Shown piece after piece: positions 10,228 to 20,328 of a DNA stretch of 64,000 nt (position 1 is its first letter; the number at the start of each line of letters is the position of its first letter). Source of the DNA: Selaginella moellendorffii (Eukaryota > Streptophyta > Lycopodiopsida > Selaginellales > Selaginellaceae). The notes beneath the pieces are model-generated. The model was not told where the DNA came from and did no database searches. It saw only the letters and a program-made list of their open reading frames with translations. Made by a program: the position numbers and the translations under genes. The stretch lies in NCBI RefSeq assembly GCF_000143415.4, contig NW_003314369.1, positions 255,988-319,987 of the forward strand. Reading direction: 5' to 3'.

Positions 10228-11022
10228 GTGGAATGTACTCTTTCACCGCTTGGAGCTGTACAAGCCAGGGTGAAAATCAACAGCCTACATATGAACGAGT
10301 GTTTGGGAGAAGCAAGGAGTTTCATAGAAGAAGTTACTAGAGCGATCAACACCAGATGTACACCTGTACAACATGAAGACAGTTCAAAACTGGTCCAAGC
10401 TACACGCAGCAACGTCGATGGACGTCGGCTAAAGACTTTTTTCTTGATTTCATCAGAGAACATTATGGAGAAATTGCAATTCCGCTCCAATAGTTCTGAA
10501 TTGGAAGGCCGAAGACATCTTAAAAAAGATGATATCATGGAAGAACGAGAAGAAACGAAAGAGTGTGTAACAGCAGTAGTAGCAAGGTTTGTTTTTCCAC
10601 TTATCTATTGTCTTATTTTATATTAGCAAACAAAGAAAGAGAACCTCATGGAGCCCAGACCAGGCTTATCATCGACAAGTTAGGTATACTTAGTTATATT
10701 GCTTCACAGAGAGCGGCGGATTGAGAACTTGACAGGCCTTGAGAAATTGCAGAAACAGAAAAAGAGTCGCTTTATATGTACATGTTTCCTTTTCAGGAAG
10801 GCGGCACACTGGACAGACATGCTATTACAAGTAGTGGAGAAGAGTCAAGAACAGAGCGGAGTAGAAACGAAGTACAGTGTTCAAAGACATTGTAAAGATT
10901 TCGAATCATCGTGTGACGCACGCTCGCAAGACACCAACTCCCTCAAAACAAAAGAAAGGAAGGTGATGAAGGTAATGAAGTGTTTGAGCTTCAAGGTGAG
11001 CTTGCCTTTGTGCGGAAAGTAG
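10228..11022 (+). CDS. Hypothetical two-exon frame, weak support
   Basis: A 132-codon frame (10228-10626, charged, segments MEKLQFRSNSSELEGR and KKDDIMEEREE) is followed by a second open stretch (about 10706-11022) preceded by a TTGCTTCACAG acceptor-like site. A usable donor near ACAGCAGTAGTAGCAAG is not consensus. I recognise no domain. Charged, non-repetitive composition slightly favours coding, but this could be transposon-derived. Confidence 0.28.
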
Positions 11023-11562
11023 GTTATACCTCCCACGAGGACATCCTTGATGTGATTAGCAATCTTTGAAATGTTACAAAAAGATTTCTCCTTTCCATAA
11101 CTTTTTGTGATAGATCAAATGCTTGGTTTCCATGAATGGCTGCCTTCAGAATGTTGAGGAAGCCATTGAATCTCACAAAAGCTATAGATTGGTTTATACA
11201 TTGGTAATGTAGAATAGTCTGGAATTATATATTGGAATCAAAGTTGGTTTATACATAGAAAACTAATAAAAAGAACCAATGTAGCCCATCTAAAAAACAT
11301 GTGTGTGTGTGTGTGTTTTTGAATTTCTTGTGAAAAGGCATGTCATTTGGTCCAAAAGAGGAAGTAAACACCATCAAGAAGACAGTGATTTTGTTCATAC
11401 TCACTAAATTACTTGACCTTAACCCCAGAAGTATATATAAACTTTCATAATCTTCCTCCGTTGATTAGTTTAATTGCATAAGACTAGCATAAGTGATTAG
11501 TCTAATTGATTGGCATATAAGATTAGAAAAAAATGTACTAAAATATCTTCCTGCTCAAAAAG
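11023..11562. other. Intergenic, AT-rich, with a (TG)n microsatellite
   Basis: No supported gene. A (GT)n tract of about eight units lies near 11299-11316. The rest is AT-rich single-copy-looking DNA up to the stop codon of the next gene. Confidence 0.6.
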
Positions 11563-12490
11563 CTAAATCCAAAAGGTAGCGATTGGGAGTAAGTAATGTG
11601 GTGTCCCGCATGGAACTACGCAAATGTTGCCATCTTTTGTTTTGCTTTGAATATCCAAAACGATGACAACGCGTGAGAGCTGATGGCCGCGGCGGCAATA
11701 ATCTCTAGCAAACACGGCCGACCTCGCAAAGTAGAAGTCTGCGTGGCAGCTCTTGCTGAATCCATTGCGAAGAATGGAATCGATGTTAACCTCGGGAGTC
11801 CCGTGGAAGCCGATGCCAATCGATCCCATCTCCGTTCCTATACTTCCAATTAGATCGCATTGGAAAGAAGATGGAAACTTTACCTCTTTCCGGGTTGTAG
11901 AAAGCCTCACAAAACTTGCTATAGATCGGATGCTTCTCCCTCTCCCCGGGCGTGACCACGTAAGGATTCAGCTTCATGTCACTCCCTCCATGCACTTTCT
12001 CCAGAAACTCCGCGAGTTTGTTGTCCACGAGCCAGTCCAGCCACTGTTTTCCAGTGAGCTTTGATCCCTCGGAGCACTCGCCGGGCACTGGAACCAGCTG
12101 AAGAGCCGAGTGATGCCACACCGGCACCGAGTTCAAGAGGATGCGCTGCGAGCTTGCATCTATGGAATCTGGCGAGCTTGCATCCATGGAGTCTGGCGAG
12201 GTTGCAGCCATGGAGTCTGGCGTGGAGCTAGAGTCTGGCTTGGATCCAGACTCTGGCGTGGAGCTAGACTCTGACTTGGAGATCTTGATCTTGGATGGCT
12301 TGCGGCCCCAGGTCTTGGACACTGTCATCTTTTTCAAGTCGACCACCGTGAGCGCCAGGCATCCCGAGAAGAAGGCGAATTTGGTCGTGCCGGAGCTCTT
12401 GGCGGCGAGAATCCTCTCGGACAAGAACTTGGATTCGCACTCCTTCCACGTCGTTCCATCGTCCCTGCTGATCCACACTTGGTCCGTCAT
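11563..12490 (-). CDS. Protein with PARP-like ADP-ribosyltransferase fold at the C-terminus
   Basis: Two exons, 12490-11884 and 11837-11563, joined in phase 1 across a 46-bp intron, give 293 residues. The C-terminal part has the pattern of ADP-ribosyltransferase folds: GFHGT (His214), ILRNGF, then FYFARS (Tyr238, Ser242) and FARDYC. This corresponds to the H-Y motifs of PARP-type catalytic domains, although the third catalytic position is not clear. The N-terminus (VWISRDDGTTWKE, LALTVVDLKK) is unfamiliar. Residues of about 75-115 are a low-complexity Ser/Pro/Asp spacer with three near-identical SPDSMDAS units from a 24-bp tandem repeat. Two truncated copies lie at 9176-9400 and 9518-9740, so this is a locally duplicated family. 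Substrate unknown. Confidence 0.62.
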
Positions 12491-12664
12491 ACTACCGCTT
12501 TTTAAAATAACCTAGCTCAAAAATGCCCGTGCCCGCTTTGATCGGCCCCAAAATTCATAGCCGAAAATCAAAATGTTGCGCCAAACTTGCTTATTTCAAT
12601 CTGTTTTTGGCTGAATTTTATTAAATGAGAATGCGTACGAAAGTGTAGGATCAGATTCGATCTT

Positions 12665-13181
12665 GCATGTCCGAGCGCCGGAGGTACCGGCAAAATCATC
12701 CGATGCGGTCTTCTTCTTCTCCTACGCGCTACTGCCACCCCATCTGCTTCCTGCGTGTTCTCCTCCGGGCTTGCCTCTACGATCTCGCGCGAAGAGCTCC
12801 TGCCCGAGATGGTAGTCTTTTCCCTGGCACCTTGCACGGCTTTGGCGACGTCTCGATACCGAGGTGTGTGCAACGCCAAGATCACCGCTCTGTGCAAGGA
12901 GGCCTGGCTGGACGCTGTTCTTGTGGAGTATGCTGAGGAAGTGGCCGCCACCATCTTCCAGCCATACACGGCCAGGCCCCTGCAAGCTGAAGCGGCTGGA
13001 GCAGGCCTTGATCTCAGGCGATCGATCTCTTGGGGTGCAGTAACAACTCCCAAATGGGAAAGATGGACGAGGCGATGAACCAGCTGGAGAGGATGCCCGA
13101 GACTGGAAGCTCTCCAGACGTGGTTACTTACACCACTCTCATGAATGGCTTCAAGTTGGCAAGGCTGGACGATGCGTAGCT
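12665..13181 (+). pseudogene. PPR-protein pseudogene fragment
   Basis: Two stretches have pentatricopeptide character in different frames: about 12869-12935 (NAKITALCKEAWLDAVLVEY) and about 13057-13181 (KMDEAMNQLERM, then SPDVVTYTTLMNGF, and a repeat end LARLDDA followed by TAG). The SPDVVTYTTLMNGF core is the classic PPR helix pair of organelle RNA-editing and processing factors. The frameshift near 13020-13060, the absence of a start and a length of only about two or three repeats make it a relic. Confidence 0.65.
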
Positions 13182-13313
13182 TTATGGAGAATGACGCCGT
13201 GCATACTCTCGGCGAGATAAGGAGGAGGAGCTGTTTGTCTTGCTTTACCTCCACTGAGAAGATGAGGTGTCTCTTGAAGCTGTAAGCTTTTGAGAGTAAT
13301 AAAGCATTTCGCT

Positions 13314-13770
13314 TGCCTGATGAATCTTCCAGTTCGTCAACAACTAAGTTACAAAAGTGGCTTCAACTAGAGGTCCTTCACAGACAGGAAGTTCAGGCAA
13401 GTTTATGAAATGACAATGGAGAACTTGGGCTTTTCTTTATCTCAGCTCAACACAATGATCAAGCGCAAAGATCGACCAATCTAGAATCTCCAAACTCCAC
13501 GAATGGGTTCTTCCAAGGACGAAGCGCCGGCCTAGAGCATTGAGAATGCAGGGGATGGTGGGTGACATTGACCAAAACGCTATGTATTTTCCAATGATTT
13601 AAGTATATGGGATGCTATTTTATTATTGGAGCCTGGTTCTGAGAAGCCCTAGTTCTGGTTTACTAGCTCACTAAAAACGCTTAGACCAGTCGATTAAGAC
13701 CCTGGTCTCCCAAAGCATAGGTCTGGGGTTCGATTCTTCTTTGCATCTAGATAGAATAGAGTGGGAAAAT
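13314..13770. repeat. Dispersed repeat, copy 1 (paired with 15767-16335)
   Basis: About 450 bp align closely with 15767-16335: shared blocks CAGTTCGTCAACAA, TTTATGAAATGACAATGGAG, GATCGACCAATCTAGAATCT and ATGGGTTCTTCCAAG. Copy 1 lacks an insertion of about 118 bp present in copy 2. No coding frame is supported. The copies lie in the same orientation about 2.45 kb apart. Confidence 0.75.
13661..13740 (+). mobile_element. tRNA-derived SINE-like module
   Basis: A Pol III box-A-like CTAGCTCACTAAAAACGC is followed after about 50 bp by a box-B-like GGGGTTCGATTC. This is tRNA-like internal promoter spacing without a foldable complete tRNA. The same module occurs in copy 2 near 16230-16310. Confidence 0.4.
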
Positions 13771-13807
13771 GCGGCAATATGCTTGCAAAGCTTGCCCTAG
13801 TTTATTT

Positions 13808-14182
13808 TTAACGAATGACAATATCGTCCAGCTCGAGTTCCATCCCGCGCAGCCCTGGCTCGCAGCTGCTCATGGATCTGGCGCCGTCTCGTCTGGGACT
13901 GGGAGGTGAGCTGCTCCTGCTCGGGAAATCGGGAAACCTCACATTCGAGGTTTCTAGCTCCTGTATTTCCTCGTTGTGGAGATCCGGGTAAAATATTTTT
14001 GGATGTGTCTCTTTGATCCACTCTGTTAGATACGAAATTCGTGGAGAAAGGTAACGACTGTGCCAGGGTTCCTTGGTTGTAATAGTGTTCTTCTTCTTTG
14101 CCTTGGCAGTGTGAAGCACATTAGATTTGACGATGATGATGGGTGGTGGACACTCATTCCTCTCCAGCTCAGTTCTCTCCAT
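13808..14182 (-). CDS. Hypothetical protein, unrecognised
   Basis: A 124-codon minus-strand frame starting MERTELERNECPPP contains segments WHSRYLSPRISYLTEWIKE and IFYPDLHNEEIQELE, and ends MELELDDIVIR. Composition is protein-like and charged. A neighbouring frame (14307-14026) overlaps it and may contain a 5' exon, but the join is unclear. No domain recognised. A basic stretch AKAKKKN could be nuclear-targeting, though this is weak. Confidence 0.35.
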   Translation of the reverse strand: MERTELERNECPPPIIIVKSNVLHTAKAKKKNTITTKEPWHSRYLSPRISYLTEWIKETHPKIFYPDLHNEEIQELETSNVRFPDFPSRSSSPPSPRRDGARSMSSCEPGLRGMELELDDIVIR

Positions 14183-14309
14183 CCCGTTCTTCGGGTAGCT
14201 CTGGCTCCACTCGAGGCCGACACTTTCTCGTTGTCTGCTGCGAGAACAAAGACATCTTCTTCGATCTCAGCACAGTGCGTGCTCGGCAAACAAATCCTGG
14301 AAAACAAAG

Positions 14310-15766
14310 CGCCTCTACGGTATGTTTGTGAGCATCATTTCTTTTTTATCTAGCGTCGTCTTGGGTGATGCCAGTGTGGAGTTTCTTCTACGCTTCGCTT
14401 GTGGAGTTGGCACGGCTTTTATGACGTCTAGCGGGGCGGTAAGTTGAGAGCTCTCGGGTTTTGATAGAGAGCCTAGTTAAATCTCTGAATTTCCAGACGC
14501 TTTTGGTGTCCGGGGCTATGAATGGAATTACTCTTTCCTGATTTGCCTCTGCAGGCTCACGATGGTGGTGTGCACGGTATGGAGATGGCCAAAGTACCAA
14601 GGGGACCTCCTCAACTTGTAACCAAGATGTCATTGGCCATCTGGGATACCACTTCTTTCAGGGTAAGATACAGGTATTTCAAATTATTGCTGCAGGAACT
14701 TTCAATTATTGTACAAAGATTTCCTTTCTCTCGAGTCAGTTTGTGTTTGCTGTGAATGTACACCTGACTTTTAGTTTTACCGTGCAGGTGTGTGTTCGTT
14801 GATGCGGGGGTACGTGCCATTGATGTTGAAAGAAGGAAGAGATGAAAAACCGTGCAGCTCAGGGAGCCTCCATGGCAGATTGCTTTGTTGACTGTGGACA
14901 CTTCGACCACCTATATTACAGGTACGTTGGTTATACGCTTAGAAGTTTGGTAAATTTATTTCTGTCACAGGTTGTCCGGCTCGCTCCATCCCACGCTGCA
15001 CCTTCAACTGCACGGCCTCCGCCAGCCAAATGGATGTGGATGTAGAAGACAAGAAGGTTGCAGGCGTGGCATTGCGATGGGGGAGGCGGCGTTGCTGTAG
15101 CAGTATCCAGATCACCTATGGAGCACAAGCGTCCTGGAGTCTGAGACGGCGTCCTTTGGATTGTTGACAGGTAACTGGATTACATTCATTTTAACGGAGC
15201 ATGATCATATGTGGACGTGCACTTTGTATGACAGGTTCATGGTTTATCCACGGATGTCTTGCTGCTCACGGAGATGTTACGTTGCTAGCGTTGTGAAATG
15301 GTATGCTTTACTGATTGGTAGTACTTGCTTTACTAGTAGTCCTTGTTTTGCAGAGCTTTCAGGCTTGGACGAGAGCACCATGACGACCTTGCTCAGTTTA
15401 TACTAGGCATGGGCTATGCTACTGAAGCTTTACATCTGCTTGGCATTCGGTTTTGTGCTGAGCGAGTTGCTGTTGTATAGGCTGGAGTATGACCTCACAA
15501 GCAATGCCAAGCTGATGCAGTTTGACAACTAAGGAGAAAATAAGCGATGCTTTGTGAAGTTCTCCTGATGAGTTGGTAGATGCTGCTAAAAAACCTGGCG
15601 GTCCTGTCGAAGGGGAATCAAATGAAAATAGTCGAGCGCACATCCAGGTTTGTTTTTCTACATTCATTTGACCCATTGTAACAGCTCGTGCCTATTAGTT
15701 TAGATATAACAGGAGGCCCAGAAACGTTGGTAGTGGTAAGCTTTTTAGAGTTACGAAGGATCGGTT
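14310..15766 (+). other. No supported gene; scattered short open stretches
   Basis: Short plus-strand open stretches (for example 14555-14660 with a good GTAAGA donor, and 14842-15045) have splice-like borders but no recognisable domain and no consistent linked reading frame. They could be a decayed gene. Nothing on the minus strand is better. Confidence 0.3.
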
Positions 15767-16335
15767 GCCTGATGATCACTTGCAGTTCGTCAACAAGTTA
15801 CAAAGGTGGCTTCAAGGGATAAAGCAAGTTCAGACAAGTTTATGAAATGACAATGGAGAATTTGGACGATGCCTCTCTTCTTTTTTTCTCAGCTCAACAC
15901 AACGATCAAGCATAAGATCGACCAATCTAGAATCTCCAAAATCCGCGAATGGGTTCTTCCAAGAACGAAGCGCCGGTTTGGAGCATTGTGAATGCGGGGG
16001 ATGGTGGGTGACGTCGACCAAAATGTCATGTATTTTCCAAAGACATCCTGCCATATGGTTTAAGTACATAGTATTGTTATTTTATTATTGGAGCCCGGTT
16101 GCTGAGAGCATGGCTATGAGGTAAGTGTAGAGGTAAACCGTTGTAGAAGACCCGGGTTCGATGCCGAAGAGTCCAACCAACAAGGACTTTATGCAAAAGT
16201 TTTTTGCTCAATAAGTAGTCCTAGTTCTGGTTTGCTAGCTCACTAAAAAGCTTAGACCAGTCGCTTAAGGCCCTGGTCTCCCAAACCATAGGTCTAGGGT
16301 TCGATTCTTTTTTGAAGATAGAATAAAGTAAGGAA
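15767..16335. repeat. Dispersed repeat, copy 2, with SINE-like insertion
   Basis: Second copy of the 13314-13770 repeat, same orientation. Colinear except for an extra block of about 118 bp (16100-16217) placed exactly where copy 1 is continuous. Ends with the same tRNA-like module and GGTTCGATTC box. Confidence 0.75.
16100..16217 (+). mobile_element. tRNA-derived SINE-like insertion
   Basis: This block is absent from copy 1. It has a box-A-like TGGCTATGAGG at about 16111-16121 and a perfect box-B-like GGTTCGATGCC at 16155-16165, 34 bp further on, as in a tRNA-derived SINE head. The empty site in copy 1 makes it a real insertion. Short similar sequences (GAGAAG / AAGTAG) at the edges may be a target duplication. 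Confidence 0.5.
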
Positions 16336-16573
16336 TATTCATGGCTAGATGGCTAACCTAGTTTTCCGCTTGTCCAGCAAGATTGCCCCTTGCAAAGTGA
16401 TCGTCATCAGCAACTCTTTCCATCCATGTTTGCTCTCCCAGAGTTTTTACTTCTCATCTTTGCTAGCCTTTTGGCAACCTAGAAGACCATGTTGAACCAG
16501 GTGAAGATTAAAAGTAAATTACATTTTTATTAAGCCTCGCCCTCTGCGATTATAAACTCACCCTTGCCAATTG

Positions 16574-17376
16574 CTACTGCACAGCAAACCAGTTGGAGGA
16601 GGTCCGACAGTTCGATTTTTCCCTGTTAGACGCATTGTTGGATCCCTTTGCGGGTATCTGATTATCATCTTTTGCTTCTTCTCCAGGAATGTATTCTCGA
16701 ACGCGGACGGTTTGCCAGAACTCCACATTCCACAGGGACATGGTTGAAACTCCAGAAAAGATTGAAACCGGGGCTGGAAGTTGAGAAGAGCCTCGATTAG
16801 CGTACAAAGTGAGCCTGGGCTTGAGCCTCACAATTTCTAGAGACAGAAGATCGCCAAATGACAGAATAAACTCAAAGGTCTTTTAGCTTGAAAGAATAAA
16901 GTCAAAGGATATTCCGCTGAATTGGCGCTAAAGAATTTATTGGTATTTACCCAGCAGCCAAATGCAATGAACCTTTTCTACAGGAAGAAATATAATACCT
17001 GTTTGATCTGATTCCAGCTCCCGCGGATTCGCAGTGGAGGTTACAGGAGCATCCGGCAGTGGAAGATTAGACTTAACAAGAACAAAGCGCTAGCGAGCAA
17101 AGCAAAACCACCTTGACTAATCAATCGAATGGCTGCGCCGTCCACAGCTGTGGATCGCGATCCGGAGGGTTAGACGATGCTTGCAAGTGACCAGTTTCAA
17201 AGATCGAGCCAAGCAAGAAAGATCGAGGGTGGTCTTGAGAGGAAAGAAAGAATTTGCAGTCGGCTTGAAGACTCCAAGGGAGCTTTCTTTGCAATTCAAA
17301 AGAACACTTCAGAAGTTAAATTGAGAGACAGATGACTGTGTATGTGTTCGCGTGTCCCAGATACGTCCCCAGCCAT
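16574..17376 (-). CDS. Small unknown protein, three exons
   Basis: Predicted exons 17376-17365 (MAGD), 17089-16999 and 16836-16574, phases 0 and 1, total 121 residues. The core is well structured (SNLPLPDAPVTS, LKPRLTLYANRG, SLWNVEFWQTVRVREYIP), while the C-terminus is Asn/Ser-rich. The last two exons are convincing because of a clean donor after SDQT and a pyrimidine-rich acceptor. The four-codon first exon is the weak point. No signal peptide or membrane segment. Family not recognised. It starts only 33 bp after the stop of the RING-like gene on the same strand, so the two may be parts of one locus. Confidence 0.5.
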
Positions 17377-17408
17377 GAGTGACAAGAAAGAAAGTGATCT
17401 CGGGCTAC

Positions 17409-17618
17409 TTACTCTTTGGAGGAACCAGTGCCGTGCTGCTCTTCTTTCTTCTTCTGCTCCTCCCGCTTCCACTGCTTGAGGCACGCCGGGCACTCCTCCG
17501 TCGTCAGATGCTTTAACTTGTGAGTGCTACACACCACCTCATGCCGCCCACAATGTAGCACGCCCCCGGTAGTCGCCTTCAAGGTGCCACCACAGGCGAA
17601 GCACTTGTTCTTCACCAT
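17409..17618 (-). CDS. Small RING-like zinc-binding protein
   Basis: Frame of 69 residues from MVKNKCFACG to SSKE. Eight metal ligands follow C-x2-C-x13-C-x2-H-x3-C-x2-H-x9-C-x2-C, matching the RING cross-brace spacing with His at the sixth position. A highly charged tail (KREEQKKKEEQ) follows. RING proteins usually act as E3 ubiquitin ligases, but this one is very short and lacks other domains. An alternative model uses the strong GTAAGT donor at 17412 and an acceptor at 17287 to add 17286-17121, which stays open for 55 codons (total 123 residues). That model would overlap the intron of the next gene, so the simple stop is annotated. Confidence 0.5.
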   Translation of the reverse strand: MVKNKCFACGGTLKATTGGVLHCGRHEVVCSTHKLKHLTTEECPACLKQWKREEQKKKEEQHGTGSSKE

Positions 17619-17846
17619 TTGCAACACTAGAGCTGGAGACTTCGAGCTGGAGCCGTGACAACAAAAGACAGCACTAGAGCTGGAGGTGGTGGGAAAACTA
17701 ACTCCTGCTGTACCAGGGATTCACCAGCAGCCGAGCAATCCATGGACAAAGACAGAAAACAGGCCGTGCGAGGGAAATGGTTAAAGTTTTTACAAAGTTT
17801 TAAACCTTACAAAAGGTGGCAGCCAACAAAGACGTTGAGCTTCCGA

Positions 17847-19307
17847 CTAGGTTTCGTCTTCTCCTGCGCGGCAGGAACTTGATTCCTTCGACCAAGCAGA
17901 AGAAGCACTAGGACTGCTCTCCGCATCCGAATCCAAATCAAAATCCGTGCTCGACCCGGAGCAAGAAGAGCCTGTTCGCTCATCAGACGATACCGAAGAC
18001 ACGGTGGCGGCCTTCCCGTCGTCGTCGTCCCCGGAGCTCTCTCCTTCGCCTGAGGAGCTCGGTGAGCGCTCTCCTTCGTCTGACGAAGAACAAGAGCTTG
18101 GCCTCCTGCTCCAAGGCGGGGTCATGCACGCAACCTCCTCCTCACCGCCAACAATTCCCAGCTTCTGCAACTTACCACACAGCCTCTCCACACAAAGCTG
18201 CACAGCCTGCACGTCCCAAGTGCCCATCTCCATCTCCTCCTCGAACAGCACCTGAGGATCACAAGACTCGTGCGACCAGTGCCTCCTCGCATGCCCAGCC
18301 AACTCCGGTGCCCCCCCTCGAATCAGCTGCTGCTTGAAGAAGCCAAACAGCTCCTCGGCCTCCTCCTCATCCTCCTCCTTGTAGTAGGAAAACGGGAGAA
18401 AGAAACAAGCGGCCAAGCTCTGCACGGTCCCCGTCCTGGCCCCGTCCCAGTCCAGAATGCACTGGACGTGCCCCGATGCCGGATCCACCAGGACTTGGCG
18501 CGGTCCAAAGTCGGGGTGGTGAAGAAAAAACCGGCTCCCCCCGCTGGATTCTTGAAACTCGTCCAGCCACCTGAGCAAAATCGCCGCGTTTGCCCGTATC
18601 GATTCGCCATACCTGCGGCTGTTTCCATACAGCAGCACCAGCCCTCCAATGTGGTTCCTCGCGTACTCCTTCCACGACGAGTAAGGCCCGGGGCTGAGAG
18701 CCCCCACGTCCATCCCGCGCTCCATCGCCTCGGACACCGGACTCTGCGGTACCGGTCCCAGGTGGACAGCCCCGGCACCGTCGGATGCGCCTACCGCCAT
18801 GCCCCCCATCGAATCCAACGGCCGCTGGTAGAGCCGGATGGTGACGTCTGCCAGGCCAGCGAGCACGGTCTTCTTCCACTCCACGGTGGCACCCTTCCTC
18901 CACAGCTCCCACGCCGGCACGCCCTCGGCGACGGGCATGACGGTCAGGTGGGATTTGCCGCGTGGCGTGTAGGGCAGCGGTGGCGATGCCACGCGGACGG
19001 GCCCTGCCACGACGGTCGGGATGCCCAGCCCCGCCAGGAAGAGCGTCGCGGCGTAGCCCGAATCCGCCACCGGGCTTCTAATGCGGCTCTCACCTCCGAG
19101 TGGGAGTCGAATGGCAACGCGCTCTTCTCGTTTACCTTGATGACTTTGGTGGAGCTGGGCGTCGAGCACAAGATTCCAACTCCCCATACCTAGAATCCCG
19201 TTAAATCGAACGGCGCAACCCAGGATTCTACCCACGATCCTCTCCAGTTGCGCTGGAGAGCACAGAAAGCTTGAAAAGACGGCACTCCGCAGCTCCTTGT
19301 CCGCCAT
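17847..19307 (-). CDS. APH/choline-kinase-like phosphotransferase, intronless, fungal-style motifs
   Basis: A single 486-residue frame from MADKELRSAV. The kinase-like core shows the phosphotransferase motif HHPDFGPRQVLVD (His264, Asp266) and the metal-binding ILDWDGA (Asp286, Asp288), with a helical lobe between (SWKEYARNHIGGL). The usual HxDxxxxN Asn is Gln271. The arrangement HPDFGxxxVLVD...IxDWDGA is what I associate with the large APH family of filamentous fungi more than with plant kinases. Residues of about 405-486 form a Ser/Asp/Glu low-complexity tail. The gene has no intron, unlike most neighbours, and is GC-rich. Substrate (antibiotic, sugar or other small molecule) cannot be told. 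Fungal origin is inference. Confidence 0.75.
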   Translation of the reverse strand: MADKELRSAVFSSFLCSPAQLERIVGRILGCAVRFNGILGMGSWNLVLDAQLHQSHQGKREERVAIRLPLGGESRIRSPVADSGYAATLFLAGLGIPTVVAGPVRVASPPLPYTPRGKSHLTVMPVAEGVPAWELWRKGATVEWKKTVLAGLADVTIRLYQRPLDSMGGMAVGASDGAGAVHLGPVPQSPVSEAMERGMDVGALSPGPYSSWKEYARNHIGGLVLLYGNSRRYGESIRANAAILLRWLDEFQESSGGSRFFLHHPDFGPRQVLVDPASGHVQCILDWDGARTGTVQSLAACFFLPFSYYKEEDEEEAEELFGFFKQQLIRGGAPELAGHARRHWSHESCDPQVLFEEEMEMGTWDVQAVQLCVERLCGKLQKLGIVGGEEEVACMTPPWSRRPSSCSSSDEGERSPSSSGEGESSGDDDDGKAATVSSVSSDERTGSSCSGSSTDFDLDSDAESSPSASSAWSKESSSCRAGEDET

Positions 19308-19563
19308 CCTAGAAACCCTAACTTTTGTTGTACGGTAGACAACGTTAAAAGAAAAACACTTTTATCTTTTTTGTACGGTAGACAACATTCTTTTTTGTTA
19401 AACCTTAAGAACTTTAACTTACCAGTGTCTGTCAACGAAGTTGCGTGTCACCAAAGAAAACGCGGATGATTCATCGCCCAAATGCTTGGCTTGGTCGCGA
19501 AAGATTTTTTCTTTCTTCTCCTCCTTCCGGGGTACGTAGTAACACCATCCATTTCTCTCGAGA

Positions 19564-20328
19564 TCACGGGCTCATCGTCCTCCAGCAGCACGACCTCGAC
19601 TTTTGGAGGAAGTGTGATCCTCTCCGCTCGAACGGATTGCTCGAGCTCTCGGGAGCTCCCAGCGTCCCAATCCTGCGGAGAGGCCAGTAGCGCAGCACCG
19701 ATCTCCCGAGGATGTTCTTCACGGGCAGCGGCCCCCAGTGGCACGAATCGTAGCTCTGGTTGCGGTTGTCGCCCATGACGAACACATGATCCTCGGGAAC
19801 TAGCACCGGTCTCACGTCGCACTGCCGGGGCTCTGCCGTGAAGAACTCGTTCCTGGGGTTACCGTTCACCACAAGCTTGCCATTGAGTACCTGGACGACG
19901 TCCCCGGCCTTCGCCACGATCCTCTTGACGAAGATGTTGTTGGGGATGCCGCTCTCGGAGGATGGCTGGAGGATCGACGCTGGTGGGCGAAAGAAGACGA
20001 TGTCGTTCACCTCTGGGCGGACGAAGCAGTAGGAGATCTTGTCGACGAGGATGCGATCCCCGTCCTCGAAGGTCGGGTACATGGACAGGGAGGAGATGTA
20101 CCTCAGCTCGGCGATGAAGATCCTCAGAAAGATGGCGTAGAGTGCGAGAGTGACGAAGGCGGCGGACTTGAGCTTGATCCACGCGAAGATGTAGGAAGCG
20201 ATCTTGACGGAGGCGACGGCGGCGCCATGTATTGCCTCGGAAGAGAGGATAATGCTGCTCGCATTCGCCATGCTTCCCCAGTTACAGAATTCCATCTGTA
20301 GCGACGACATTCTTCTCAGGGATTTCAC
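19564..20328 (-). CDS. Type I signal peptidase, thylakoid/plastid type
   Basis: Intronless frame of 254 residues. Catalytic Ser82 lies in SSLSMYPTF (box B, SMxPT type) and Lys135 in [11 protein letters not shown] (box D). Box E is [18 protein letters not shown] hydrophobic segment at about 55-72 anchors the protein. [12 protein letters not shown] and NDIVFFRPP match plant plastidic signal peptidases (Plsp/TPP), which remove thylakoid-transfer signals. The region before the anchor is short (about 50 residues) for a transit peptide, and the real start or an upstream exon might extend it. The C-terminus runs about 35 residues past [10 protein letters not shown], beyond where the family usually ends, suggesting the frame drifts into former 3' UTR. 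Confidence 0.85.
   Translation of the reverse strand: MKSLRRMSSLQMEFCNWGSMANASSIILSSEAIHGAAVASVKIASYIFAWIKLKSAAFVTLALYAIFLRIFIAELRYISSLSMYPTFEDGDRILVDKISYCFVRPEVNDIVFFRPPASILQPSSESGIPNNIFVKRIVAKAGDVVQVLNGKLVVNGNPRNEFFTAEPRQCDVRPVLVPEDHVFVMGDNRNQSYDSCHWGPLPVKNILGRSVLRYWPLRRIGTLGAPESSSNPFERRGSHFLQKSRSCCWRTMSP

Noticed and set aside
13661-16310. tRNA genes suggested by GGTTCGATTC/GGTTCGATGCC boxes
   Set aside because: No acceptor stem, anticodon arm or 7-bp terminal pairing could be built. Better explained as SINE-like modules.
18270-19193. 307-codon plus-strand frame opposite the APH gene
   Set aside because: Mirror of a GC-rich coding sequence. The minus-strand frame has the kinase motifs and full length.
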